Positions 8,492 to 17,312 of a DNA stretch of 64,000 bases are shown in pieces; within the stretch, counting starts at the first letter, position 1, and every line of letters begins with the position of its first letter. This stretch comes from Paenibacillus_AB sp036577625 (GTDB lineage: Bacteria; Bacillota; Bacilli; Paenibacillales; NBRC-103111). The stretch lies in the NCBI RefSeq assembly GCF_036577625.1, contig NZ_JARBDC010000045.1, positions 1 to 64,000 of the forward strand. The letters are read 5' to 3'. A program made the position numbers and the translations under genes. The notes beneath the pieces are model-generated. The model worked only from the letters and a program-made list of their open reading frames with translations. It was not told the DNA's origin and ran no database searches.

Positions 8492-9472
8492 TCACGGCCG
8501 AATCCGCCGTCCGCCACGGCGAAGCCGGCGACTCGGCTTGCGCTTTTTGGCCCCGGCCCGGCGGGGGCTGCGGAAACGCTTTTTGCGGAGCCGCTTCGGG
8601 CGTGCCGGTTTGCGTCTTCCGGCTTGCCCCTGTGCGTCGCAGTCGAGTCCGGGGCCATCCGTCTCCGCCGCGGGAAGCGGGGCCGCTTCGTCCGGCGGCG
8701 GCGAAACGCGGATTTCCGGCGCAGCGGAAGCCGCCGCAGCAAGCTGGCCGAAGTGGATCAAGCGGACGCCATGCTCGCGCAGCGCGTCCTTGACCCGCGA
8801 ATCGAGCAGCGCCTCCAGTTCCGCGATGCGTTTGCCGGACTCTTTGGAGCCGCCCGGCCCGTCTCGGTCGGGTAAGCCGGGATGGCACATGATCTCCGTC
8901 GTCCCTTCCTGCAGAGCGGAAATATGGCCGAGGAGGCGGGAGACGCCGCCGCCGTCGTCGAACGTATCCATCATCAACCGGTCCGTACGAAGCGGACCGT
9001 CTTCGCCGTCCGCCGCCCAAGGATGCAGCCGGATCGGAATTCCGAGACGCTTGGCCAGCTTCTTCATCGCGGCGTAAACGGACGGAACTTCGATATGAAT
9101 ATGGTGGTGCGAGTCCAGATGCGTCGGATGCAGCCCCGCGGCCAGCAGCTTGGCGAGCTGCAGCTCCATTTCCCGCTCGACGTGCTCCTCCAGCCACTCG
9201 CTTCGTTTGTCCGAGAAATGGCCTTCCGCCCCAACGAGGGAGGAAACGGCATTCGCGGGAGCGAGCGGCTTTCCGTACGTCAGGTTGACGTGCAGCCCAA
9301 CCCCGAGCGTCGGCGTGCGCCGCGCCAGCTTTACGGCATGATCGAAGCCGGACATATTGGCGAGCAAGGAGGCGCTTGTCACGATTCCGTCGGCATGGGC
9401 TCGCCCTATTCCGTCGTTCACGGCTTTCGACAATCCGAAATCGTCGGCATTGACGATCAAATATTTCGGCAT
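8492..9472 (-). CDS. ChbG/YdjC-family carbohydrate deacetylase with a long basic tail
   Basis: Residues 1 to about 245 match the ChbG/HpnK (YdjC) family of metal-dependent deacetylases of acetylated oligosaccharides. NADDFG near the N-terminus holds the first Asp pair (D10-D11), 'HPTHLDSHHH' provides the histidine ligands, and LHVNL and CHPG motifs are present. GGAGG lies upstream of the ATG. The last ~80 residues are atypical: an acidic/proline linker, then a tail extremely rich in Arg/Lys that no family member needs for catalysis. It could be a wall- or nucleic-acid-binding extension, or out-of-frame read-through created by a frameshift near the natural end. Expected role: processing of chitin- or peptidoglycan-derived oligosaccharides. 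Confidence 0.85.
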   Translation of the reverse strand: MPKYLIVNADDFGLSKAVNDGIGRAHADGIVTSASLLANMSGFDHAVKLARRTPTLGVGLHVNLTYGKPLAPANAVSSLVGAEGHFSDKRSEWLEEHVEREMELQLAKLLAAGLHPTHLDSHHHIHIEVPSVYAAMKKLAKRLGIPIRLHPWAADGEDGPLRTDRLMMDTFDDGGGVSRLLGHISALQEGTTEIMCHPGLPDRDGPGGSKESGKRIAELEALLDSRVKDALREHGVRLIHFGQLAAAASAAPEIRVSPPPDEAAPLPAAETDGPGLDCDAQGQAGRRKPARPKRLRKKRFRSPRRAGAKKRKPSRRLRRGGRRIRP

Positions 9473-9778
9473 ATGGAATGACTCCCTCCCGGCTCCATCT
9501 TACACATCTTATGCCGCCGGCATCCGTACGGAACGGACAACCGCCCGCCCGCTTTGCACGATCCCGCGACATAAGCCGTCCCGGTACAAGCTCGATTTCC
9601 GCGTACGAAACGGCAGGCGGTCCGAATGAAACCCGGCCGGGCGTTCATTTTTCGCCTACCGTAACCGTGCGAGTCGGGATAGCGGTCTTTGGCACCCTCT
9701 ATTTTCCGCCAAATCGATCGTTTCCCTATTTCGCGGCCATACGGGCCGATTTAACGGACTCTAAAAACTTTTAAGTTT

Positions 9779-9916
9779 GCGAATGATTCGCTATAGCCTG
9801 ACAAAGGACGGGCACCAGCAGTCTCGGAAGGCCGCCGTCCAAAGCCGCGCTTATAACTTCGTGCAGGACCGGGTGTTGGACTTAGACAGCTTCTGGCATA
9901 GCGAACCATAATTCGC
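9779..9916. repeat. Imperfect inverted repeat A in a gene-free stretch (9473-10345)
   Basis: GCGAATGATTCGCTATAGCC (9779-9798) recurs inverted, with small changes, at 9895-9916 (GGCATAGCGAACCATAATTCGC). A further internal pair (GGACGG / CCGTCC) lies near 9807-9842. I see no gene in the ~870 bp between the deacetylase start and the lyase terminator. The structure could be a short non-autonomous mobile repeat or a transcribed structured RNA. Confidence 0.45.
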
Positions 9917-9986
9917 TAATAACGAACGCCAATTCGTTCATTCGATCGAAAATAGCGAAAACGGGCAAATAAGCAACTCATTTTTA

Positions 9987-10090
9987 CTAGTAGTGAACTT
10001 GGATCCCGTATTAATAAAATCAAGGTCGCTATTATAAGAAAACGGGCGGAAACCGGCAAATTAGCGTATCCATGTTCACTACTAATGAAC
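9987..10090. repeat. Imperfect inverted repeat B (long hairpin)
   Basis: ACTAGTAGTGAAC-TT-GGAT near 9987-10005 is matched inverted by ATCC-AT-GTTCACTACTAAT near 10069-10087. An inner pair CGCTA/TAGCG extends the stem. It adjoins repeat A, so the spacer holds two adjacent palindromic elements. No coding sequence is visible. Confidence 0.45.
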
Positions 10091-10296
10091 TTAGGTTCAT
10101 TGACTATTCCAACACTCAGGTTCATTTACGGACCGCCTCGATGCGGCAATCAGCCGCTCGGACCGCGCCGATTTCGGGTTCGCTCCGCGTTCCCTCGGCC
10201 GCTCCTCGCCGCGCCGCCGCCTTGTTGTCCCTCCCCTCGCGGCTCGCTCAAGCAAACGTCGAGCCGACCGAGTCTCGATGACAAGGTTCCGCAGCA

Positions 10297-10342
10297 CAAA
10301 AAACGGAGGCGGAGACGCATCAAGCGTCCCTGCCCCCGTTTT
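10297..10342 (-). terminator. Intrinsic terminator of the lyase gene
   Basis: The arms at 10302-10318 and 10324-10340 form a long GC-rich stem, followed on the minus strand by TTTTTT. It starts 4 bp beyond the lyase stop codon. Confidence 0.8.
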
Positions 10343-10345
10343 CGT

Positions 10346-13300
10346 TCAAAGCTGCATCAACCGTTTCACCCGCTCGACCGCTTCGTTGATTTGAGCTCGG
10401 GCCGGTTCGGCGATAAACTTGCGCAGCGAAGGGTCGTTCACATGATCGAGCAGCCGCTGCAGATGCTCCGCCGCTTTGGCGGCCGAGCCTTTGTTCCAGT
10501 GATGCTCCGCCTGCCTCGCCGCGTTCAGCGCCGCAGGCGCGACCGGCGGCTGCAAGCTCCAACGCTCGATCAGCCCCGCGACCTCGTCGGCCAGCGGTAC
10601 GATGCGCACGTCGTGCCGTCCCGCCGTCAGCGCGATTTCGATCGTTCCGGCCGCCGCCTGCACGGTATACCCGCTCGGGCCGAGAAGCGCGCCGTCCACG
10701 ATGACCATGGCTCCCTCCGGGGCATGGATGCGAACGTTTTGGGCCGAATCGGTTTCGACGATGCCGTACGTTTCCTTCGTCACGGAATCGGTATCGAACG
10801 ACGCGCTGAACGGCGCAGCGCCCGCCAGCAGCACGGAGCCGCCGGAGCCGAGCGCGGTGCCGCGGGTCATCTTGAAGCCGGCGAATCCGCCTTCCTCCGT
10901 CCGGCTGACGACCGCCTGTTCGGCGTCGCCCGTCGCATCGCCGACCGCAAACGAACCGGAGCCGGTGCGGAACGCGACCAGATCGCGAACGCCGCTGTCG
11001 TCATCGCGGTCCACCAGCGCGCCGATGCCGTTCGTTCCTTGGACCAGCTCGGCTTGGACCGTCAGCTTGCTCGGATCGCCGGAGCCCTCGGGAAGAAGCT
11101 GGATCGCGTCGAGTCCGATAAAATAGTTGCCGGACGAGGCGTTTTTGCCCACGATCTCGTAGCGGATCGTATGCGTCCCCGCCGTCAAGGAGACGTTTCC
11201 TTGCGGGAACGCGACGGGACCTTCCACGGCCGCGGCATAACCGTCGTATACGCCGCCTACCGGCTGTCCGTCCACGTACGCCTGCACCGTCCCGTAAAGC
11301 GGGGACTTCAGAAACCGGCTCGTCAAGCTGTAATCGCCCGTTTCCGGCACGTCGACCGTTACCGTCATGTAATCGCCGACCGCTTCGCCGCGGTAAAAGA
11401 TGACCGTGCTTCCGTTCGCCTGTACGAGCTTGACCTCGCGCCCGGAGCTGTCCGTCAAAGGCAGCAGGTTCGACTCGTCGAATGCTCCCGGGGCTTCATA
11501 CGGCCTCGCCTTCATAACCGTCAGGAACCGGTGATCGCTCGCCGCGCCTCCGCTTCCGACCTTCGAGTAATAGCCGTACGATTCGGCGCCGGCATACTTC
11601 GTTACGGTGATCGGCAGCTGCGTATCGTCCAAAAAGGCCGCCGCCAGCTCCGCTCCGCCCTTGCGCAAATACAGGCTGTTGCCCGCCTTCGTTTCACCCG
11701 CCGTCGCCGGCTCGCCGTCGATCTCGAATTCCGCCAGATCGCCGCTGTACAGCACCCAATCGTACGTATGCGGAGCGTCCGACCGGAGATCGTCCAGCAT
11801 GACGAACGTATCCGGCTTCAAGTAGACGACGTGGCGGTCGAAGCGGGTCAGCTTCGGATTGGTATAGGCTCCCGCCGCCGAGCCTTTTACGTAATCGTAC
11901 GTCGGGGCGAGCAGCCCCTCGGTCATCGAGCCGCCGCCCAATACCGACTGCCCTTTGCCGTCGACCTGGATCGTGCTGTGGCCGAATCGGACCGTAAATT
12001 GATTGACCGGACCGGCGACATAATCCTGGTAGCCGGGGTCCGTGGCGATCCAGCTGCGGTTCGTCGCGATCTGGAAGCTGTTCTGGTCGTAATGGTTATG
12101 GCCGAGCGTCGAATTATTGGCGACCATCGCGAACAGCACGTCGTCGCTTCCCCAGCCGCTGCGCAGCGTCGCCCAGCCGTTCTCGTCCAGCACGGCGGAA
12201 GCCGGCCACTCCTCCGGAGACGCGATCGCCGCGTTCGGACGGAAGTAGAGGAAGCCGTCCGTGCCTCCGGCCGCTCCGCCGGTCTCTTTCAAATACCAGC
12301 CGGCCTGCCCGTTGTTCAGCCACGCATTGATGACGGTCATCGTCAAGCCGAAATAGTTCGCCGTTCCGGAGTCCGAGAAGTTGGCCAGCCCCGCTCCCCC
12401 CGGCGCAAGCGCATAGACGATCCATCGAACGAGAAAATCGTTCAGGAACGGATGATCGGCCAGCTCCCGCACCCCGGTGACGCGGTCGATATGGTCGAAC
12501 GCCTTGATCATATTGTCCATCGCATAGCTCGTATACTGCATGCCTTCCTGCTTGCCGGACGTCATCCGCTCGTCGAGATACCAGCGGTAATAGTCCATCG
12601 CCCTCGTCAAATAAGCGTTCGCGTTCGGGCTGTGGCCGAGCAGCACCGACGCGCCCGTACCGAGCGCAGCGGCTCGCAGCGACTGGATGTTATGGTCGAT
12701 TTTGCTCCGGGCGTCCTTATACAGCGGGATGAGTCCTTTGGTTTCGAGCGCGTTCATGACGAGCGTCCGCTCTTCCGCGGTCAGCCGGTCGTACAGCACG
12801 TCGAACGCCATGCTGACCCCGAACGTCAAATGCGCCGTATCCAGACACGTATAGCCGCCGCAAGGGTAAGTCGGATCGGTCCAGGCGTTCCAGCCGGCGA
12901 GCGACAGCACATACTGCTTCGCTTTATCCGCATAAGCCGTATTGCCGGATACCGCATAAGCGAGACTTAACGTTTCCAGCCGGTCCTGAATCGATCGGGT
13001 CATCATGGTCCAGTACGGATACGGGGACGTAAAGCCCGGCGGATTTTCGATCGGTCCCGGCTGCACGGGCGGCAGCGGGAAGGTGACGACTTTTCCGGCA
13101 TAATACGTTCTGGAAAAGCTCGTTTCCGTCAAATAAGCGTCGGCCGCGCTCTTCACCGAATCCCAAAGCTGCTTCCCGGTCCGCCCGAACGGAGCGTTCG
13201 TCGTGTCGGCGGCTCTCGCCTGCATCGCGGGCAAGTCGGCGGACGTGAAATACAGCCGCGGATGGCCCGCCGTCAGCAGCGGAAACTCCCGCACCGGTTC

Positions 13301-14305
13301 GGGCGGTAGGAGCCTGAAGGAAGCCGCGTCGAAATAAGCGGTGCCGATATTCGCTTTATGCAAATAGACGAGCAGCGTCGCATAGGCGGCGCCCTGCGGG
13401 GCGTAGCCCTCGATTTTGAGCGGGCTCCATGTGCCGGTCGTCGAATTGGTGGCGATTTTCGTATCGATCCGTACGTTCGAGCTGTTCCAGAACTCCAAAT
13501 ACAGCTGCGATACGCCCGATTCGTTGTACGACTGCACGGACGCCTCGTACAGCTGGTCCGGCACGACCGGCATGCTGCCGCTGCGCAATCCCGGCGCCGC
13601 CGTATTGTTCGGATCGACCAGCTTCAGGCTGTAAACGCCGCTGTAAACGGTATTCGTCACCGCCCCGTACTCGAATCCCGAGCCGAGCGGCGTCCAGCCG
13701 ACCGGCTTGCCGGCGGACACTTCTTCAAAACCGCCGTTGTACGGCATATCGCGCGACACCTCCGCAAACATCGCATCGTCGAAATAAGCGACGCCCACAT
13801 TCCCCACGGGCTGATAAAGCAGCAGCGTGGCGTAAGCCGCTCCGGCCGGAGCTTCGGCGATCACCTCGCCGCCCCTCCATTGCTGGGTCCCGGAAATGCC
13901 GGCGATTTTAACGTCGATCCGCTCGCCCGCCGCATTCCAAAATTCCAAATACAGCTGGGACGAGCCGGATTCGTTATACCCGTACGCCGAAGCTTTGTAC
14001 GGCTTGCCCGGCTCGACGGGAAGGTTGCCGCTGCGCACGCCGTTTCCGGCCTGCGGCGAATTGTCGGTCAGCTTGACGCTGAATCCCCCGCTGCGGACGG
14101 GCGCGTAAACCGATCCGTAAATCGAACTCCCGTAGCCGATCCAGCCGACCGGCTTGCCGCCGGCCGTTTGCTCGAACCCGCCGTTGACGAGCGGCGCGGC
14201 AGCCGTCGGCCCGCCGGTATCGGCCGAAGCCATGGGCGGCAGCAGCGCCGCGAGCAGCGTCATGATCGTCAACAAGCCGAGCCACTTCATTTTGCGCAAG
14301 TTCAT
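10346..14305 (-). CDS. Large secreted heparinase II/III-like polysaccharide lyase with carbohydrate-binding modules
   Basis: The start is set at ATG 14305 (AAGGAG upstream, followed at once by a signal peptide ending ...PPMASA), giving 1,319 residues; an in-frame start at 14371 is less likely. Order: signal peptide; two similar beta-sandwich modules each beginning 'NGGFE...GKPVGW' (about 30-190 and 190-335), of galactose-binding/CBM type; an alpha-helical toroid region beginning 'GHPRLYF'; a heparinase II/III-like domain with 'GHNHYDQNSFQI' as probable catalytic/metal region; a further beta-sandwich around 'VPETGDYSLTSRFLK'; and a helical tail. It should act outside the cell on uronic-acid-containing polysaccharide; the substrate is unknown. 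A palindrome sits just upstream of its start. Confidence 0.85.
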   Translation of the reverse strand: MNLRKMKWLGLLTIMTLLAALLPPMASADTGGPTAAAPLVNGGFEQTAGGKPVGWIGYGSSIYGSVYAPVRSGGFSVKLTDNSPQAGNGVRSGNLPVEPGKPYKASAYGYNESGSSQLYLEFWNAAGERIDVKIAGISGTQQWRGGEVIAEAPAGAAYATLLLYQPVGNVGVAYFDDAMFAEVSRDMPYNGGFEEVSAGKPVGWTPLGSGFEYGAVTNTVYSGVYSLKLVDPNNTAAPGLRSGSMPVVPDQLYEASVQSYNESGVSQLYLEFWNSSNVRIDTKIATNSTTGTWSPLKIEGYAPQGAAYATLLVYLHKANIGTAYFDAASFRLLPPEPVREFPLLTAGHPRLYFTSADLPAMQARAADTTNAPFGRTGKQLWDSVKSAADAYLTETSFSRTYYAGKVVTFPLPPVQPGPIENPPGFTSPYPYWTMMTRSIQDRLETLSLAYAVSGNTAYADKAKQYVLSLAGWNAWTDPTYPCGGYTCLDTAHLTFGVSMAFDVLYDRLTAEERTLVMNALETKGLIPLYKDARSKIDHNIQSLRAAALGTGASVLLGHSPNANAYLTRAMDYYRWYLDERMTSGKQEGMQYTSYAMDNMIKAFDHIDRVTGVRELADHPFLNDFLVRWIVYALAPGGAGLANFSDSGTANYFGLTMTVINAWLNNGQAGWYLKETGGAAGGTDGFLYFRPNAAIASPEEWPASAVLDENGWATLRSGWGSDDVLFAMVANNSTLGHNHYDQNSFQIATNRSWIATDPGYQDYVAGPVNQFTVRFGHSTIQVDGKGQSVLGGGSMTEGLLAPTYDYVKGSAAGAYTNPKLTRFDRHVVYLKPDTFVMLDDLRSDAPHTYDWVLYSGDLAEFEIDGEPATAGETKAGNSLYLRKGGAELAAAFLDDTQLPITVTKYAGAESYGYYSKVGSGGAASDHRFLTVMKARPYEAPGAFDESNLLPLTDSSGREVKLVQANGSTVIFYRGEAVGDYMTVTVDVPETGDYSLTSRFLKSPLYGTVQAYVDGQPVGGVYDGYAAAVEGPVAFPQGNVSLTAGTHTIRYEIVGKNASSGNYFIGLDAIQLLPEGSGDPSKLTVQAELVQGTNGIGALVDRDDDSGVRDLVAFRTGSGSFAVGDATGDAEQAVVSRTEEGGFAGFKMTRGTALGSGGSVLLAGAAPFSASFDTDSVTKETYGIVETDSAQNVRIHAPEGAMVIVDGALLGPSGYTVQAAAGTIEIALTAGRHDVRIVPLADEVAGLIERWSLQPPVAPAALNAARQAEHHWNKGSAAKAAEHLQRLLDHVNDPSLRKFIAEPARAQINEAVERVKRLMQL

Positions 14306-14365
14306 CAAATCGCTCCTTCCTTTTGTTTGAATTCGGACAGTCGGTCGCTGCCGGGTAGTCATCAT

Positions 14366-14386
14366 ATACAAGGTTTTTACCTGTAT
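14366..14386. promoter_or_regulatory. Operator-like imperfect palindrome upstream of the lyase gene
   Basis: ATACA-AGGT-TTTT-ACC-TGTAT is an almost symmetrical site about 60 bp upstream of the lyase ATG. It could bind a GntR- or LacI-type sugar regulator; no such gene is in the window. Confidence 0.3.
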
Positions 14387-14540
14387 GTCCTACGTCTACT
14401 ATATCAACCCAGGAAAGCGTTTCCATGATTCTCTGGACCTATTCGCCGCAGACATTCCCCCCGCTAGTTTCGTCGAAACGGAGCGAAACGTGATGAATGC
14501 CGCCGAAGCCCGGGCCGGGACATCGCGCTTCCTAAACGGG

Positions 14541-14563
14541 AAAATCCGGCGTTGCCGCCGGAT
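14541..14563 (-). terminator. Terminator after the nucleoside hydrolase gene
   Basis: ATCCGGCG (14544-14551) pairs with CGCCGGAT (14556-14563), followed on the minus strand by TTTTCCC. It lies 34 bp past the stop codon. Confidence 0.75.
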
Positions 14564-14596
14564 CCGCATATGTTCGGGCGGGCGCCCCGCGCCCGT

Positions 14597-15511
14597 TCAC
14601 TTCAGCTTGCCGAACAAATCTTTAAACACGCGATCCCGATGAATATAATGGACGTAGCGTATAAAATGGCGCGACGCGTCGAAGCTCCAGCGGAAATCGT
14701 CCGACAGCAGCGGGCTGTGCACAAGCTCGTTCGGGAGCCAGGCCTCGTCGATCAAATAGGCGATGGCGGCGATATCCCAGATGACCCGGGAATATCCGAA
14801 ATGATCCTTGTTGCTGTTCTCGTACGTCTCGTACAAATAGCCGCCGATCGCCCCCCTGTCCTTAACGTAGTCCCGCAGCTCGGATAACGTCGTTTGCAGA
14901 TGCGAGGCTACGCCGAGGCACGGGATCAGCACTAACGGGACGCCGCTGTTCAGGACGGTGCGGGAAGCGTGCAAATCCTGGAACAAATTGAATTCCCGGG
15001 TGTTCGGCCAATGCAGCGCGTGACCGCCGAGCCAGACGACGACGATTTTCCCGATGATCCGCGGCTCCATCAGGATCGCCGACGCCACGTTCGTGATCGC
15101 TCCGATTGCCACGACGTACAACGGGTCGTCATCGGGGGAAGCCATGGCGCGTTCTACCAGGTTTCGCGCCGCCTCGCTTTCCACGGGCGTTTCCGGGCCG
15201 GGCAAAAACGATCCCGATCCGCGATAAATCGGAACGCCGGCCATTTCGGGCAGATGGGAGCGGATCGTCAGCAGCTCGTTATAGCTTTTCTCCATCCCGT
15301 CCAGCGGCCCGGTCGACAATGCGTTGTGAAACGGCGCCGCGTAAATCGCCTCGACGCGCAGCCGCTCCGGCGACTTCATCGCGTAGACGACGGCGAACTG
15401 GTCGTCGATTTCGTTAAACGTATCGGTGTCGAGCACCATGCGCACGGCGCGCTTCGGATAGGTGAGCCGCCGCAGCAGCTTCTCTTGCGGAATGGTTGGA
15501 TATGGGATCAT
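14597..15511 (-). CDS. Inosine/uridine-preferring nucleoside hydrolase family protein
   Basis: The 304-residue product carries the calcium-site signature of nucleoside N-ribohydrolases near its N-terminus (LDTDTFNEIDDQFA, D28, D30, D36, D37), with the expected length of ~300. 'VVAIGAITNVASAIL' is the usual second conserved stretch. The family cleaves the N-glycosidic bond of ribonucleosides for salvage, though many environmental members are uncharacterised and may act on other N-ribosides. GGAGG lies a few bases before the ATG. It is divergent from the AraC regulator, which may control it. Confidence 0.85.
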   Translation of the reverse strand: MIPYPTIPQEKLLRRLTYPKRAVRMVLDTDTFNEIDDQFAVVYAMKSPERLRVEAIYAAPFHNALSTGPLDGMEKSYNELLTIRSHLPEMAGVPIYRGSGSFLPGPETPVESEAARNLVERAMASPDDDPLYVVAIGAITNVASAILMEPRIIGKIVVVWLGGHALHWPNTREFNLFQDLHASRTVLNSGVPLVLIPCLGVASHLQTTLSELRDYVKDRGAIGGYLYETYENSNKDHFGYSRVIWDIAAIAYLIDEAWLPNELVHSPLLSDDFRWSFDASRHFIRYVHYIHRDRVFKDLFGKLK

Positions 15512-15630
15512 GTACCTCGCCTCCTACTTCCCCATTCTACACAAGCGTGTCGGCCCGTTATTTCACGATTCGGCGATTTGTTTATATGAAATGGCTAATG
15601 TAGGATTTCAGCCGGAAAGAGAGGCCGTTT

Positions 15631-16395
15631 ATGCTGGCTCAGACGGATTTCATCTTTCACGCGATGCGCCCGGCCGACACGTACATGCCGATGCACCGCC
15701 ATCGCTGCTACGAGCTCGTCTATTACATGGCCGGGACGGGCGTGACCCGCCTCGACGATCTCGAGTACCGGTACGAGCCGAACACGTACACGGTCATTCC
15801 CCCCGGCATGCCTCACGACGAAAGGCGGCTTGCGGACACCGACGTCCTTTTCATCGGCTTCAGTCTCGTCAGCCGCGACATGCCGTCGCTGCAGCACGGC
15901 TTGTTTCAGGATTCGGACCCGGCTTCCATTCTCGGTCTCCTCCTCGGCATGAAAGCGGAAATGCACGAGAAGCACGCCTTTTACGCCCAAAAATTGAACT
16001 TGCGCATGAGCGAAATCCTGATCGAGCACGCGCGTTCCGTCGCCCCGGGGCAGCCCGGCCGCCCCGACGACAATCTGCTGTACGCCCGCACGTTCATCGA
16101 CGAAAATTTCAACCAGAAAATAGCCGTCGAAGATCTCGCGGCGATGGCCGGCTACAGCTACCACCACTTCCGGCACTTGTTCAAAAAGAAATTCGGCGTC
16201 TCGCCGATCCGGTATTTGATCGACAAACGGCTCGAGAAGGCGCGCAGTCTGCTCCGCTTTACCGAGCTTCCGGTGTCGTCGGTCGCGTCGGAATGCGGCT
16301 TTTCAAACGACGCCCAGTTTTGCACCATCTTCAAACGGGAGCTCGGGGAGACGCCCCGCGCGTTCCGGAACAACGAGTTTCGCCGCAGTCTTTGA
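15631..16395 (+). CDS. AraC-family transcriptional regulator with cupin sensor domain
   Basis: The N-terminal ~130 residues form a cupin-type sensing domain (HRHRCYELVYYMAG..., 'VIPPGMPHD'). The C-terminal ~100 residues carry the two AraC helix-turn-helix units ('VEDLAAMAGYSYHHFRHLF' and 'VSSVASECGFSNDAQFCTIF'). At 254 residues it is normal for a one-component sugar regulator. It is transcribed away from the nucleoside hydrolase, separated by ~120 bp. Likely targets are that gene and possibly the lyase beyond it, inferred from position. Confidence 0.88.
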   Translation: MLAQTDFIFHAMRPADTYMPMHRHRCYELVYYMAGTGVTRLDDLEYRYEPNTYTVIPPGMPHDERRLADTDVLFIGFSLVSRDMPSLQHGLFQDSDPASILGLLLGMKAEMHEKHAFYAQKLNLRMSEILIEHARSVAPGQPGRPDDNLLYARTFIDENFNQKIAVEDLAAMAGYSYHHFRHLFKKKFGVSPIRYLIDKRLEKARSLLRFTELPVSSVASECGFSNDAQFCTIFKRELGETPRAFRNNEFRRSL

Positions 16396-16472
16396 GCAGC
16401 CCGGTCTCATGCCGCCGCGCCGCCCCGGCCGTATGAAAAGTCCCGATCGTCCGCTATCCGCGGGCGCCAAAA

Positions 16473-16502
16473 AGCCGACGCCGGTTATTGCCGACGCCGG
16501 CT
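16473..16502. terminator. Hairpin between the convergent AraC and TetR genes
   Basis: AGCCGACGCCGG (16473-16484) and CCGACGCCGGCT (16491-16502) pair with two mismatches. A-runs on the left would give a U-tract on the minus strand. It is a probable terminator in the 175-bp convergent spacer. Confidence 0.4.
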
Positions 16503-16570
16503 TCTCCGGCATTGCGTCCGCTCCGCCCGGCATGACGCTTCGCGTCCGCTACGGGGCGCTTCGCCTCGCA

Positions 16571-17233
16571 TCAGGGCGCCAGCCCTTTCATCAAAAAGCC
16601 GATCGTCGCCTCGAGCTCCCGCTCGTCGTCCCATATCGCGTCCTCCCGCATGCCGTAAAACGTTCGGGTCGCGATGTAGCCCATCACGGCCGAAATCGTA
16701 AGGCGCATGATCGTCGTACTCGGCAAATCGGCCAGCTTGCCCGCGGCTTTGAATTTGTCGATCACGATCTCGAGCCGATCTATAATTTTCAGCAGCACGA
16801 CCTGCTTGAACTGCTCCTGCAGGTCGGGGTGAAACGGGATTTCCTGCACGACGATTTTGAGCAGGCTCATATTTTTTTGCAAAAACGAAATTCGGTTCGC
16901 GATCATCGCCCGCAAAAACTGGTCGTAGCTGTCGTACTCTTTATTCAGAACGTCGTTAAATTCCCGAAGCACGAACGGAGCGATCATCTTCACCATCGTC
17001 GGCGTGACGATCGACACCAGCAGCTCCTTTTTCGTTTTATAATGCCGGAAAATCGTGCCCTCGGCCACTCCCGCCCGCTGCGCGATTTCGCTCGTCGACG
17101 ATGCGGCGAACCCTTTCTCCGCGAACACCTCGATGGCCGCCTCGAAGATGCGACGCTGCTTGTCGGTCATTTTATTGGGAGCGTTGCCGGCCTGCAGCAG
17201 CTCTTCGATCCAAGGCTCGACAGCGTCGGACAT
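16571..17233 (-). CDS. TetR/AcrR-family repressor of the adjacent ABC exporter
   Basis: The 220-residue protein has a TetR-type N-terminal helix-turn-helix: 'IFEAAIEVFAEKGF' then 'TSEIAQRAGVAEGTIFRHYKTKKELL' (about residues 28-72). A helical ligand-binding domain follows. It is the third gene of the minus-strand unit ATPase–permease–regulator. The unit is preceded by two copies of a GTGAGT-4 nt-ACTCAY palindrome, so autoregulation with de-repression by the exporter's substrate is likely. Confidence 0.88.
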   Translation of the reverse strand: MSDAVEPWIEELLQAGNAPNKMTDKQRRIFEAAIEVFAEKGFAASSTSEIAQRAGVAEGTIFRHYKTKKELLVSIVTPTMVKMIAPFVLREFNDVLNKEYDSYDQFLRAMIANRISFLQKNMSLLKIVVQEIPFHPDLQEQFKQVVLLKIIDRLEIVIDKFKAAGKLADLPSTTIMRLTISAVMGYIATRTFYGMREDAIWDDERELEATIGFLMKGLAP

Positions 17234-17312
17234 AGTGCGCCAACCCCTTACTTCTACCCTCGCCGCGCGTGGTTTCTGTAAGCCTCATCATACCATAACC
17301 GCGAGCCCCTTG

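Noticed and set aside
10085..12970. Very long plus-strand open frame opposite the lyase gene
   Set aside because: Antisense echo of GC-rich coding DNA: Arg/His-rich product, no ribosome site, no recognisable domain. The minus-strand lyase explains the region.
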